Below are positions 1-12,300 of a stretch of 64,000 bases of DNA, piece after piece (position 1 is the first letter of the stretch; each line of letters begins with the position of its first letter). Source of the DNA: Watersipora subatra (taxonomy: Eukaryota; Bryozoa; Gymnolaemata; Cheilostomatida; Watersiporidae); the NCBI RefSeq assembly GCF_963576615.1, contig NC_088711.1:11216869-11280868 (forward strand), read 5' to 3'. A program made the translations under genes and the position numbers. The notes below the pieces were generated by a model. That model did no database searches and was not told where the DNA came from. It saw only the letters and a list, made by a program, of their open reading frames with translations.

Positions 1-383
1 TCATGGGACTCCAATGCATTTAAAAAATTTTCTTTCGCCACCAAAACTTTTGTAGTTGTTTTAATTATAGTGAAAGTGATGCTTAGCTCAGCTGTTCATT
101 GCACATTAAATTATATTGCCACAAGCACTTCTACGGCGATCCAGTGTCAATGACAGTAGTCCGGTTTACCGTCTTCATGACAAAAAGTGCTTCCATATTA
201 TCACTGAGATGGCCGTTCAAAACAACTCAATCATCTTTCAGTCATACTGGTAACAGAAGGCAGTGAAAAACAAACCATCCATTCTAACAAGTTACCCTTG
301 TAGGCAAGTTGCCAAAGCCCACCAGTCCACAATGACAATAATATGGTGAGCCCTTGTACTGAGTATAGAAATCTTTAAGGTAA

Positions 384-1206
384 AGGGGTGGTCACACGAG
401 CGCCGAACCGAACTAAATGACGCAAAACGACGTCGTTTTCAGCTCTAAAAAGTTCGGCTGAGGACATTTCTGGCCGAAACGAACTATTTCGGTACTGCTC
501 GAAATTTCGTGCCGAACCCTTGCTCTTAATGGCTGGTTAAAATTCTAGAATTCTAGCGAGCACGCGTCACATTTCTTCTTACGTGCGTGTGAGTAAAGTT
601 AACAAAGAAATGGGACGATACTTTTATTTCGTTAAATAAACAACATGAAGCAATTTACGACAAGGTTCACCCGGACTTGTGATTGGGTTGCATAAATGTA
701 AGATGTTGCACTTAAGTTTTGCATAAATGTTAGGGAATGGTTGTGATTTTCTTTCGTGTAGAATATAAGTAATGTGTCATATTCATCCTGATGAACTATC
801 GTTGACTGATTTATTTATGTAAAACCACAGTACTATGATAAAGACTGTTTTTGTTTGTTATGTACTCAGCATAGAAAAACATTCATATGTTAATAAAAAA
901 ATATAATTATGTTGATGGGAAGGGTTAGCAAAATATTTGTATCGAGTGATTTATTTTGAGCAGCCGAACGATCTTCTGATAAATCTGCTGTGTAATTATA
1001 ATTTATAATTGTTCCTCAGTTTTTTTTGTTTACAATAGAAATATTTAACTCAAATACATAACAACTACTAATGAAACCGTGTCCTGTCTCTATACGTATG
1101 GTATCTAGGAAGCGAAGTTACTTCGGTGGCCGTGTGACATGTGCCACGAACCGAACCAGCCTCCGAACCGATCCTACGTCGGTTCGGTGCTCGTGTGACC
1201 ACGCCT
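384..1206. mobile_element. 823-bp MITE with TAA target duplication
   Basis: Terminal inverted repeats of about 30 bp: the left starts AGGGGTGGTCACACGAGC, the right is its complement ending GCTCGTGTGACCACGCCT, and both continue into CCGAACCGA. TAA flanks both ends (381-383 and 1207-1209). No transposase ORF. A 3-bp TAA duplication is what PIF/Harbinger elements make, but the superfamily is tentative. Confidence 0.75.
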
Positions 1207-1209
1207 TAA

Positions 1210-3344
1210 GACTGCTGTACAATTGATTATTGTATTACAATTGTACAATTAGCGGCATGAATTCAACTTGATTATTGCATGATGTGAATTAGGCAGATAT
1301 TTATGCTAATATAGAAACTTTAATTGTATTTGATGGTAACACATGTGAACAAGGATTTCGGCGACAACGTTTTCATGCTGACAAAGATAAAATATAAATA
1401 ATAACAATGTTATGTAAAGTAGATGACATCATTATTGCTTGAGACAAGAGCGGTTGTGATGGCTATTGCAAGGCCAACTACCGTAGTATAAAAAACAGAG
1501 ACAGCATTTTAAACTTTTCAATCAAGAAAACGAGTGACCGAAGAGAATTCATAAGGTCATATGATAGTCCGTCGATAAAGCAAGTGCGCAATCCAAAATG
1601 GTCACTCGTAGCATCTTTCAATAAATGATTTTCATGTTCAAAGACCAGGCGCTACAAAAAGTCCTTTTAAAGCAGGGTATTAATACATTTAAAGATTTCA
1701 ACTGCTACAAGCGATATCAATACGCTATGATAAAATAACGCAAATTAAAACTGAAAATGCACACAGCTGATCTCCACTAAATGGTTAGATTTAATTAGGC
1801 TAAAAAAATAATATAGCAAAATGTTTTCTAAATAATCAACTTGGTTCACAACAGTAAGAATTGTGTTCGTCAATTACATAGCTGACAAACTGAATATATC
1901 TTCTGTACAAAAATGTTTGGCTACAGCGAAACTTTTCTGATTGTATAGAAATCCAACGGTCTTGAGAGGAATAACAAATGCTAAAGATGGTGATTATTTT
2001 TGAAGCATGGAACTGCGGTGTATTTACTCATGCAGTCAAGCATGGCTAGCCACGCTACAGCTAGTTTAGCAGAGAGCACGAGCGAGTAGTGATAGACTTC
2101 ACCTTGTGATAGAGAATTCTGCATATTAGGATGTCTTGTGACAGATTGTCTCAAGCCTCCAGAATTGATAGTACTGGCATTGCTCGTTATATTTCCTCGT
2201 ACCATTCCTTTACTCACGCCTGTAGTAAGCCAGTATTTAATACTACAGTTATGGGCATAATACGGGACAGAAGAGGTACCATTCCTTTACTCACGCCTGT
2301 AGTAAGCCAGTATTTAATACTACAGTTATGGGCATAATATGGGACAGAAGAGGTACCATTCCTTTACTCACGCCTGTAGTAAGCCAGTATTTAATACTAC
2401 AGTTATGGGCATAATACGGGACAGAAGAGGCTAATAAATAATGTAATCAAACACAAACATTTGATCAGTTTATTGTACTGTTACAACAGCAACATCCTCA
2501 CAACGACAAGTCTACAACGCAGTAGGCTGCGAGCTTACATCAGTCAGACCTAGACGTGTGCAGTTAATCTGTTCCAACATTTACTTCGTAACTTGGAGCA
2601 AATGATCTTATATGAATACATGATATTTTGTTTAATTTGTTCTAAAACCCAAAATATGATGATAAATACTTCATATAACTACATACGGCAAAAATCACAT
2701 TACGTTAAACTATGTAAAAACTATATCAATAAAGTGATAATCACCTGGAAAAAAAATTTGGACAATTTGAGATTTAGGTTGTCAGAGGTTTGACTGAGCA
2801 TGTTTATATCGGTTGAATTAAAAAATTAATCAATAATTTATTGCATAAATTGATTGCACCAAACGGAGGAGATTCAATCAAGTACAATCAGGAAAACTTA
2901 GGCTGTTAAGGTAAGTTTAAGTGCGCACTCAAGGTAAGTGACGAATTAAAACAGTTCATTTAGCACAGGTTTTAACTAGCTTATGTTACTACTGAATCAT
3001 CTAAACAATACATCAGAGTACAACTTTTATAAATGATTCCTTATGTAGTTGCAATATGGTTCTTAGGTTTTCAGTTTGTATGTACCATACGAATCGGCAA
3101 GCAAACCATTGCTTAGCACTTTCCAATCCCATTGTCCCTGCCATTCAACAAGACACAAGTTCAAATTGGCATTGGTGACCAGGAAGTAGTCACAATGAGT
3201 AAGCCTATAGTATAAAGGCAAATACAATTTGAAATATGAGCTAGCCTCAACAGTTGTTTTGATAGATGAATTTCTGATTCTAGCTGCTGCATCAGCACCT
3301 CTCAATACAAGCAATAAGACTGGAGGGTGATGTAAATAGTATAC
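1210..3344. other. No gene recognised
   Basis: Apart from the 77-bp triplicate at 2201-2431, nothing coding was recognised. A minus-strand stretch near 3110-3170 reads LVEWQGQWDWK, faintly like the MED25 segment before the ACID domain, but no splice phase fits the exon at 3345. Confidence 0.5.
2201..2431. repeat. Three tandem copies of a 77-bp unit
   Basis: Copies start at 2201, 2278 and 2355 with ACCATTCCTTTACTCACGCC; the units are almost identical (one ACGGG/ATGGG change). Near-perfect identity suggests recent duplication or active homogenisation. Short ORFs across it are repeat products. Confidence 0.95.
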
Positions 3345-6300
3345 CTATCGATGTTGGGTTCATAGTGTTTTTCATCATCTGTTGGTTGTTTGCCATCGAG
3401 TTGGCAGGCATTTGAGATGGCTGTCCAGCCATAGATGTCTGTGTGTTTATCATTTGATTAGTGGCTTGGGCGAGAGATTGTTGCGCTATGTGAGTAGTAG
3501 CCTGAGGAGCACTGTTAGCCACTGAAAGTGTGTTGCCAGGCATTTTCTGGTTTAGCTGCTGATTGTTGGCATTACTCAAAGGAACCTGATTTGGATTGCC
3601 AGGTCTGCTGTGAGTTATCTGGTTAACTTGTCCAATGTTAATGGCACCTGCTGATGTCTGTGGTGTGACAGCACTAAAATAGGCCCTGGAGTTTGGGGAG
3701 TCTACAAAGTGTATGATTGATCTGAACACCGAGAGGCTTAGCAGGAAATAGTAAGGAATTTGTCAATATTATTTATATAATATCTAATGCCTGATGTACC
3801 TGCAGACTGCTTATGCATGAATGTCAAAACTCCACGACCAAACTACTCATTACCACTTGCTCGCCACAATAAACTTGCGAATACTATTTACACCATAAGC
3901 TCTATTTAAACGTGGCTACTCGCTTTCGACACCTACACCGCTCATGGGTACCAGAGTTATCAGAGGGTCCTCATGGTTACTCATGAGCAGCACTGACACT
4001 CTATAGCCAACCTACCAGAATAGTTCATATAGCAAACCTATCCAGATTTCTCAACGCTCTTTTTACAACCCAATCACAGAAACACTCTCTATAGCCATGC
4101 CACCCACCAGTGTTCACCCTCCATAAACAACTCACCCACAAGTATCCTTTCTCAATAGTCAACCTATCAACAGGTACCCATTCTCTATAATCCATTCATT
4201 CAAAGGAACCCACTCTTTATAGGAAACATACCCAGATATATCTACTCTGTATTTCCAACCTACCCAAACCTATTCACTGTCTATAACCATGCCGCCCACC
4301 AGTATCCGCCCTTCATAACCAACCCACCACAAGTATCCACTCTCCATAGCCAATTTGTCCACAGGCACTTACTGTCAACATTGGAATTAGAGCCAGCTGA
4401 CTCTAGAATCTCAGTGAGCAGAGGTGCAACCTGAGTAGCTGCAGCCATGGCAGTTGTGGAGTCCTGAGTTCGACTGGCAACACTAACTCCAGTTGTCTGT
4501 ATACAAACAAGATGAGGTTTAAACCACTCGACTCGCTCTCCTCAATACCATAAACAATAAAAGAATCAACTTAAAAAGACTAATGCTCGCAAGAGACTGC
4601 TACTAACAAAGACTTACTGAACAACACGGAAAATCTAAGAAGGCAAATCTTTTGAAAAATCCCCGAGTCATTGCACGGAAGAACCGAGCAAGTGTTGCCT
4701 CATGACTGACGAATTTATTGATTGCGCTTAGTAAGTTCATAAACAAAATATTCTATGAATGCATCAAACGTAAAAGAATTTTAATGATCATAACTTATTT
4801 CTCTTCATCTTATAGGCGACATGTAGTCGTATTGTACTACAAAAGCAAAGACAATAAGCGGAGAGTATGTACTGTAAATAGCAGATCGCTATCGCTTTAC
4901 CGAAATTCTTAATTGGGATTCCAAGAGTTTATGCCTACCGGGACAAACGACGAGGCAGTGCTACGAGCGTGTGCATCCTTCAGCTGGCTCTCAAGTATGG
5001 AATGAGATGAGAGGGTGGGACTGGGTGGCTTCAGATCTGCGTAAGATGATGTGCCAATAACAGCAACTGTTGACAAATCTTTTAACACAGCCAGGTTAGA
5101 CAGGGGCTGAACAGTGCTTTTATATAAACCCTAATGAATCGAGCGCATAAACAGGTAGTGGAAGCCTCTAGTGAATGAATGTAACACTAGTGATTGTAAT
5201 ACGGAGATATCCTTAGCGGTATACAGCCATTCACTGAGTTTCCAGCTTCAAATCTCTCATGCCTTATTTTCTCACAATTTTTTTAGAACTAACAAAGTTT
5301 ATTTTTACTTAATCTTGCTCGTAAGAATACTTTTATTAACTTAGACACATTTATTTATCAGGAGCAGGTCTACATACGTACTGGAGAATTGCGCATCAAT
5401 GCTTTTCTCAGATGTATAGTCGAGCAAAGATTAGACTTAAGAAAACAGAAACAAACACTGGCTTTTCATCAAATACAGACTATTTGAATATATAAGCTCT
5501 TAGCGCAAGTTACCTAACGGGAGAGAGTACATTATTCACAGGTAATAAAGTATGGAAACAGTTTTATCCAAACATTTTTTCATACAAAAGACAATAAAAA
5601 AGAATAAGGCTATACATGTACCTTGTACAAAGAAAAATATGGAGTTAAAACAAAAATTGATGCCAGTTAGCACTACACATCATTTCAATGTATATACGTG
5701 TGATAAAAAAAGCCTTCAAGGCATCATTTGGTAGCATTATACATGTATATCATTTGGAAGACATCAGAAATCACATGCTTCCACGTGGCTAGCACACACA
5801 AATAAAGCAGACAACTCCATTATTAAAATCATGGTGATGATAATATTTCCATAGGAAATACAAGTTGTATACTTAGATAATATGACACTTGAGAATACTC
5901 ATTCATATAAAGACAGTGATTGATACTGGAACCTCAACTAAACTTCGATACTTGCACAAAGCGTTCATGCAAAAGCATAAACAGATTGGATGACTAAAGC
6001 TTATACTGAGATGATTGACCCAGCAGTTGTGACAATGCTGCGAGTTGTGTTAGAGAAAGGCTTAAATGATGAAAGAAAGCGTTCTGCTTGACAGAATTAG
6101 TAATGTTATAAAGTAATGATTTTTTTTCCAAAAAAAAATTGTATATAAAACAACATTTGGTCTCGGTGTTACTTTATCTAAAGATATAAACAAATTTTTG
6201 ATTCTCTTGGGGAGTTTCTAAAAAGTACACATTTATAAATACACATGGGTGTCATCAAAGAAGATTGACTGTCACAAACATACAAGGAAAGACAAACTGT

Positions 6301-9300
6301 CATGCGTCTCATAGGATAATATCAACTGTCACACATTCATGAAACAAGTATCTCAAGAGAAGATGGACTGTCACACGTATGCCATGAGTGTCACAGGAGA
6401 TGAGAGAACAATAAATAAACAGCATAAGTGTCACCAGCGAAGAACTGTCACATGTACGAATGTGGGTGTCACAAAAAACGACAGGCTGTGACTTTAGTAC
6501 GGGGATCACAAGTAGAAGACAAACCAACATACTGTATATAGCATAAGTGCCACAAAAAAGTAGGCTGACACACACATATAATGTGGGTGTCTTAACCCTT
6601 TCGTGGGCAGTGCGACGTTTTTGTCGCTTTGGGATACGGCTGCTAATGGGCAGTGCGACGTTTTTGTCGTTTCGGTAACGTATTTTATTATTGCCGTTTC
6701 TGGTTAGCTAAATGCCGTTTTTTGTTTACTTTTTTTACCAATAGCAAGCTACGATATAGTAGTTTCAGTTAGCCTCAAAAATTGACTTCAAGGTTGAAAA
6801 AAAAACGATCGTTTTTAGCAGTGATTAATAAATAAACTTTCGAAAAAAATTAGAAAATTGTTTTAAATAATTTATCAACTTTTATTTTCCTTGCTTCGGT
6901 TTTAGCTTTTATTTACCGAACTTTTTGAGAGTTTGACTTTAGTTTACCGTCATGGCGACTTCTAAAAGAACCTCCCGAGATTATTTTCATAAAGCAAGTA
7001 CTAGTACCGAAATTACTAAGAGATTCAGAGATGACAGTGACTTTTTAGATTTAGTAGCAAGAGATGACAGTGAATCAGGTTTGAATTGTGATTGTAATGA
7101 CTTTACATCTGGAAGTGACAGTGATGAAAAGGCTGGTAGCAGTAATGATGAGGATGTGAGTAGGAGTGATGCCAGTGCCTGGAAGAATATAACCAACATA
7201 AACAGAGATAAATCTCCTACAATTCAGCAGTTTATAGCAGTGACAGGCCCAGTATTTACTCTAGTAGATGCTCAACCAGTAGAGTATTTTGAAAAGTTTT
7301 TTGAGCCTGTCAATCCAGGAAGTACATTTTTGTGGTAGCTCTTTGTTACACGAATAAGTACATGGTGCAAAGACTGTGATGTGGGCCTTTGTAAAAGAGA
7401 ATGCTTTCGAAAATATCATTCGTAAATAGACAAATATTATGAAAAGCATATATTTTATGTTATACATTTTTATTTGTTTATAATATATATATGCCTATGG
7501 ACATATACATGTATACATATGCACCTTTAAACATAGAGATATGCACATAATAACACACAGAAAAGTGTATGAACCTTTTGGAAAAAATTGATTTTTTGGA
7601 AAATTAATTCGCCCATGGGAGTCTGATTTAGTTTTGAAAATTCGCCCACGAAAGGGTTAAGGGTAAACAGACTGCAACACTTAACATGGGTGTGAAGAAG
7701 GAAATAGTATAGTGACACGCGTATAGCAGAGAAGGACAGACTTTCACACCGGTAGTGTAGGTGTAACAAAAAAAACTGTCACACACATATAACATGGGTG
7801 TCACAGTGGTAGATAGACTGCCCCACATAGCATGGATGCTACAGAATAACAACTGCCACATAAGTGCATATATCATGGGTGTCACAGTAAAAAGACAGTC
7901 ACAGAGAAATCTGGCAAAGTATATTAAACAAATCACTTTTTTAAGCAAAAACTATGTACATGAAATTTAATATTCAGTTGCAATTTCTTCTATTCTCATT
8001 AGTAGCTGAAATAGCATACAAAATCTACCAGCAGAGCAACAAACAAGCATAACAACACTACTTAAAGTAGGGCAAATTTCATCATGATTACCATAGCTGA
8101 TGGGTCTATTACTTGGCATACCTATGACAAGTGAATATAATTAATTGGCTAATAGGCCATGTATTCGCTGGGTTTGATCAGGCCAAAGTTTAAATCTTAG
8201 TTCATGTCAAACAGATCGATTTATCTGAAGCTACACCGTAGTGAGAACTCGATTGTAACTTTGCTAGATCGGTCAGGGAACTAGGTAAGGCTGCGTACGA
8301 ACTTCAAAAGATGACTAACAAGATTTGTGACAATTAAAACTTCGTTCCTATGGTTGGTATTTTTAAGGAACAAAAATATATCAAACTGCTTTCACCTATT
8401 ATAACAAACAACACAAACAAATAAGCAAAAATGGATCACCCAGTACTATTTCCTATACATTATCTGACGTCATGTATCATATGAAATAATCTAAATAGAC
8501 ACCTTCGGCTAGAAAAACCAATCTTATCAATACCATGCTTAGGCTTTCAAACTAATTAAGACGAAAATCTCACGATGTTATTAAATCTTATTTAAAATAG
8601 TATTTTTATATAAATATATTGTTTAGAAGTGAGTTAACATCTCAGTGTAGGCATTCATGGAGTTGCCTGATCGGTCACAGCAAATGACACCAACTGATGA
8701 GAGCTATATAAAAATGAGTTGCTTTCTACAGCATGAGAACTGCAAGAAACAAATTGTTGCATGAATCCATTTTAGAAAAATCTTTTCATAAAACTGGCTC
8801 TATATGTAGTATATTGAGCACTCTTTTTATATTTATGAAGAGAGTGAAATATTAACAATCTTTCAATAGGCCCTATATGAACCAGTTGTATCATGCTTAT
8901 TTATGGAACGGATTGGTTGTAGGCTCACAACTCCCACAGCGACAAGTTTTATTATATGAAGTCCTTTCAGCAAGCCATGTTAAAGCATTGATAACTCACA
9001 CAAGAACCATATCATAAAAACTACCTTCAACACCACATCTGTGGCCATGCTTCTAGCTTCTTATCTTAAAGTTAAACTAGACTCTTGAAATGGTAAAACT
9101 GCATGTATAAATTATAATAGCACACGTGTATTAATGACAAATTAGGTTTCATATCTCATACCAGTTAAAGTTTGCCACAGCCTACAACATTTCTTTGTGT
9201 AGTAGTAGTAATAGTAGTAGCGGTGATAGTGCTGTAGTGGAGGATGTAGTAGTAGCTGCGCTGGTGATAGTAATGCTGTTGTGGAGGACACAGTAGTAGC

Positions 9301-12300
9301 TGCACTAGTGATAGTAATGCTGTTGTGGAGGACGCAGTAGTAGCTGCGCTGGTGATAGTAATGGCAGTAGTAGTAACAGTGGTAAAACACTAATACAGTA
9401 GACGCTCCTACAACGTAAATAATCCATTTAAGGAACGTTTACGTTATAGGGAATTTACGTTATAAGAACAGTAAAATACGAGTAACTTGCCTAATCCATT
9501 CGTAGATCTTTCCAAACTCACCCCTATGGCCGCGCAAAAAAGGAAAAATTTTACTTAACTCTTTCAATTTGTAGGCTGTACCGTAACAGCAGAATTATTT
9601 GTTTTGCAGCAACAACTTTTCTCTTTTTTATGATCAATCTCACTGGTTTTATAGACCATGATTGCGGTAAATTTACAACAAGTTTATAGGGAGGGACTGC
9701 ACATCTTCGACGTTCATTTACAACGAATTGCTTATTTTTCTAAACAGCAAAGCCTATTCTGCAAAGTAAAGGTAATAGCAAAACAACAAAATATTTTTAC
9801 GATAAAAAGCATTTTTACGGTTCTACCTGTTCATCGTCACTATCCGGGAGTCAAGGTTAGGATTAAGATAATTTTCGACGGTACTCCAACTCGTGACATT
9901 AAGACTGGTAGACCGACGTTGTAACACCTCCACTAATAGATCGCCTTTATATTTATAAAAAATTGCGCTGCTATCCCATTCACCTTTTTGTCGACCCATT
10001 TAACGATCCATTATGACAAACTAGAACGTCGCGAAAGTCATATATAATAGATATAACGCTAAACGCACGGCGTTTTTCTTCTGCAAGTGCGACGAAATGA
10101 ACCAACATTCAAATGGATTTTGAAAACTCGCCTGACTTGACGCTTTACGTTATATGGAAGTTTTACGTAGTAGGAAGCAAAAACTTAACATAAATTTTTT
10201 ACGTTATCCGAAATTTACGTTATAGGAGGTATACGTTATACGAGCATTTACTGTAGTAATAATAGAGAAGGTAGTAGTAACAGTGGTAGAACACTAATGT
10301 TAATAATAGAGAAGGTAGTAGTAACAGTGGTAGTTCACACCAAAATAATATTGCCTTCAGTTTATTTTTTTTACCCAATTATGGCCAATTGGTAAATTTT
10401 TACCCAAATATTGAGAATAATGAACATAATTAAAATATGTAGTATATTTGGAACATCAGTAGCCAGGTGCATGACGACTATTAAAAATTAGCATAGTTAA
10501 GGAAATCCTCTATAAAAATATGCATTTGCTTGAATACAGATTTTTAGTGATAAATAGCAAGCTGGGCATTTTTCTGAGCAACGCTCAGAAAAGTCTATTG
10601 TTACCAAGAAACTACTTTGTGTATTATACTTATATTGGATGACCATCTACACTATGGAAAGGTTCTAATCCACAATAAAAAGGTCTACAAATGAAAAATG
10701 ACTTCATAATGAATTTTTCATTTTCGAATAGAATGGTGCTACGGCAGATACAGATATGTTATCATGTTACAGTCACTGATAGTTTACATGCTAAACAGTC
10801 TGTCACTGAACCAGTCTACACAGCTTCACAAATAAAATAATAGAAAGCACTATAAGTATTGTATAATTCAGGCTAAAGTCTTATGGAGATTAAAATGTGA
10901 GACATATAAGCCAAAATTGGTGCTCGGTGAGGACACCCTTTAAAATAATATACGTGATGATCTCTATCGACCTGCTGTCGTATGACCTCACAGAGCTGTG
11001 GCATGCGGTAGATAAAAGCAATTATAGGACAGACTCTTTAGCTATGGAATAAATCATATTGAATTAAAGATCTACCTGGATTGGGCGAGTTGTCCAATTC
11101 TATTATAGATTTCACAGATTTTTCCACTCTTGGTTGTTCTGCAAGGAGCCAAAATTAAAAAACACAGTTAGCTAAAAGTAATAATACTAAAAATTATATA
11201 TTAACTTGACTTTCTATAATGATTTGCCAGATGATCCATGATGTATAAGCTATAAATGTTTAAGAGTAACTTTAAAAACTTCTACTTGTGAATTGTCATC
11301 ATAATTTCAGATGCATATTAGTGATATCTAGCTAAAGCATTTCAAAAACAAATTTTAGCTGTTAAATACAGACAATAACAATGATGGGTACTTTTACGAT
11401 TTCTCACAAATAATAAACAAATGTTATCTAAGTCACAAGTATGCGCCATCCAAGTCAATAATCATGCAGATACACCCTATTAAAAATGTCAGGATTGATA
11501 CGTCTTTGGATACTTCCACCAATTGAGGAGATCACTGCATCTCTATTGAAACTCCACGCAAGACAGAAGCATTACCAATCTCTTAGAATAGCAAATAATG
11601 AAACCAATTGAAGATTGATTGAATAAATACACAGAGATCAGATCAAGTATACAAACATGTGCAGAATATTGATAGCATTTACCTTTCAAGGTGATCGAGT
11701 CTAGCAAAATGTGATGTCGAGCATCGACCGCATAGTTAGGAAGTGGTGGTGTCGGATTACTGACTCTCTTAAACAGTTGATACAAATTTGGTCGCTTTCT
11801 TGGAGATATTATAGAAAGATGTACTCCTCTCTAACAACATATATTAGCAAGCAATAAGTGCTCAAGCAATATCAGTGATCAATTTTACTAGCTTTTAACA
11901 TTAAAGGTTGACTTGCAACAAAATTCACATTACAGTTATTTGGTATCAAAAGATTCCTCATGTCTTACTCTGTTGTGTTGTAGGTGCCAAATATGTGGAA
12001 ATGTGATTACAAGCTCTTAAAAGCTCAAAAACGGAAAGCCGTCGTAGATTGGAATCAGTTTATTTCTTTGACGCTGTCATTACATTTGGTTATTGTTTTG
12101 TCACGTGATGTTCTCATGTGAATTGCAAGGCCAATAAAAGGCTCAATATAAAACTTCTCGTAGCACTAGTTTATGACAAACACTTCGGGTTTTACCGAAG
12201 ACCCCGTATCAATAAAGATGCTCGCTACTTTACAGTTATGTTTCGGCTTGAGCTAATCGTCAAGTCGTAATCTGATCATGTGACCCAATACTTCGCAAAT

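Noticed and set aside
3063-3314. Minus-strand frame with LVEWQGQWDWK, resembling MED25 before its ACID domain
   Set aside because: No acceptor gives the phase required by the exon ending at 3345, and similarity is short.
5990-6060. Possible small MED25 exon reading LAALSQLLGQSSQ
   Set aside because: The only donor leaves the wrong phase for the exon at 5106.
9142-9390. Minus-strand Tyr/Thr-rich frame
   Set aside because: Antisense of the GTA minisatellite.
9658-9924. 88-codon frame inside the pogo-like MITE
   Set aside because: No DDE or CENP-B-type helix-turn-helix features seen.
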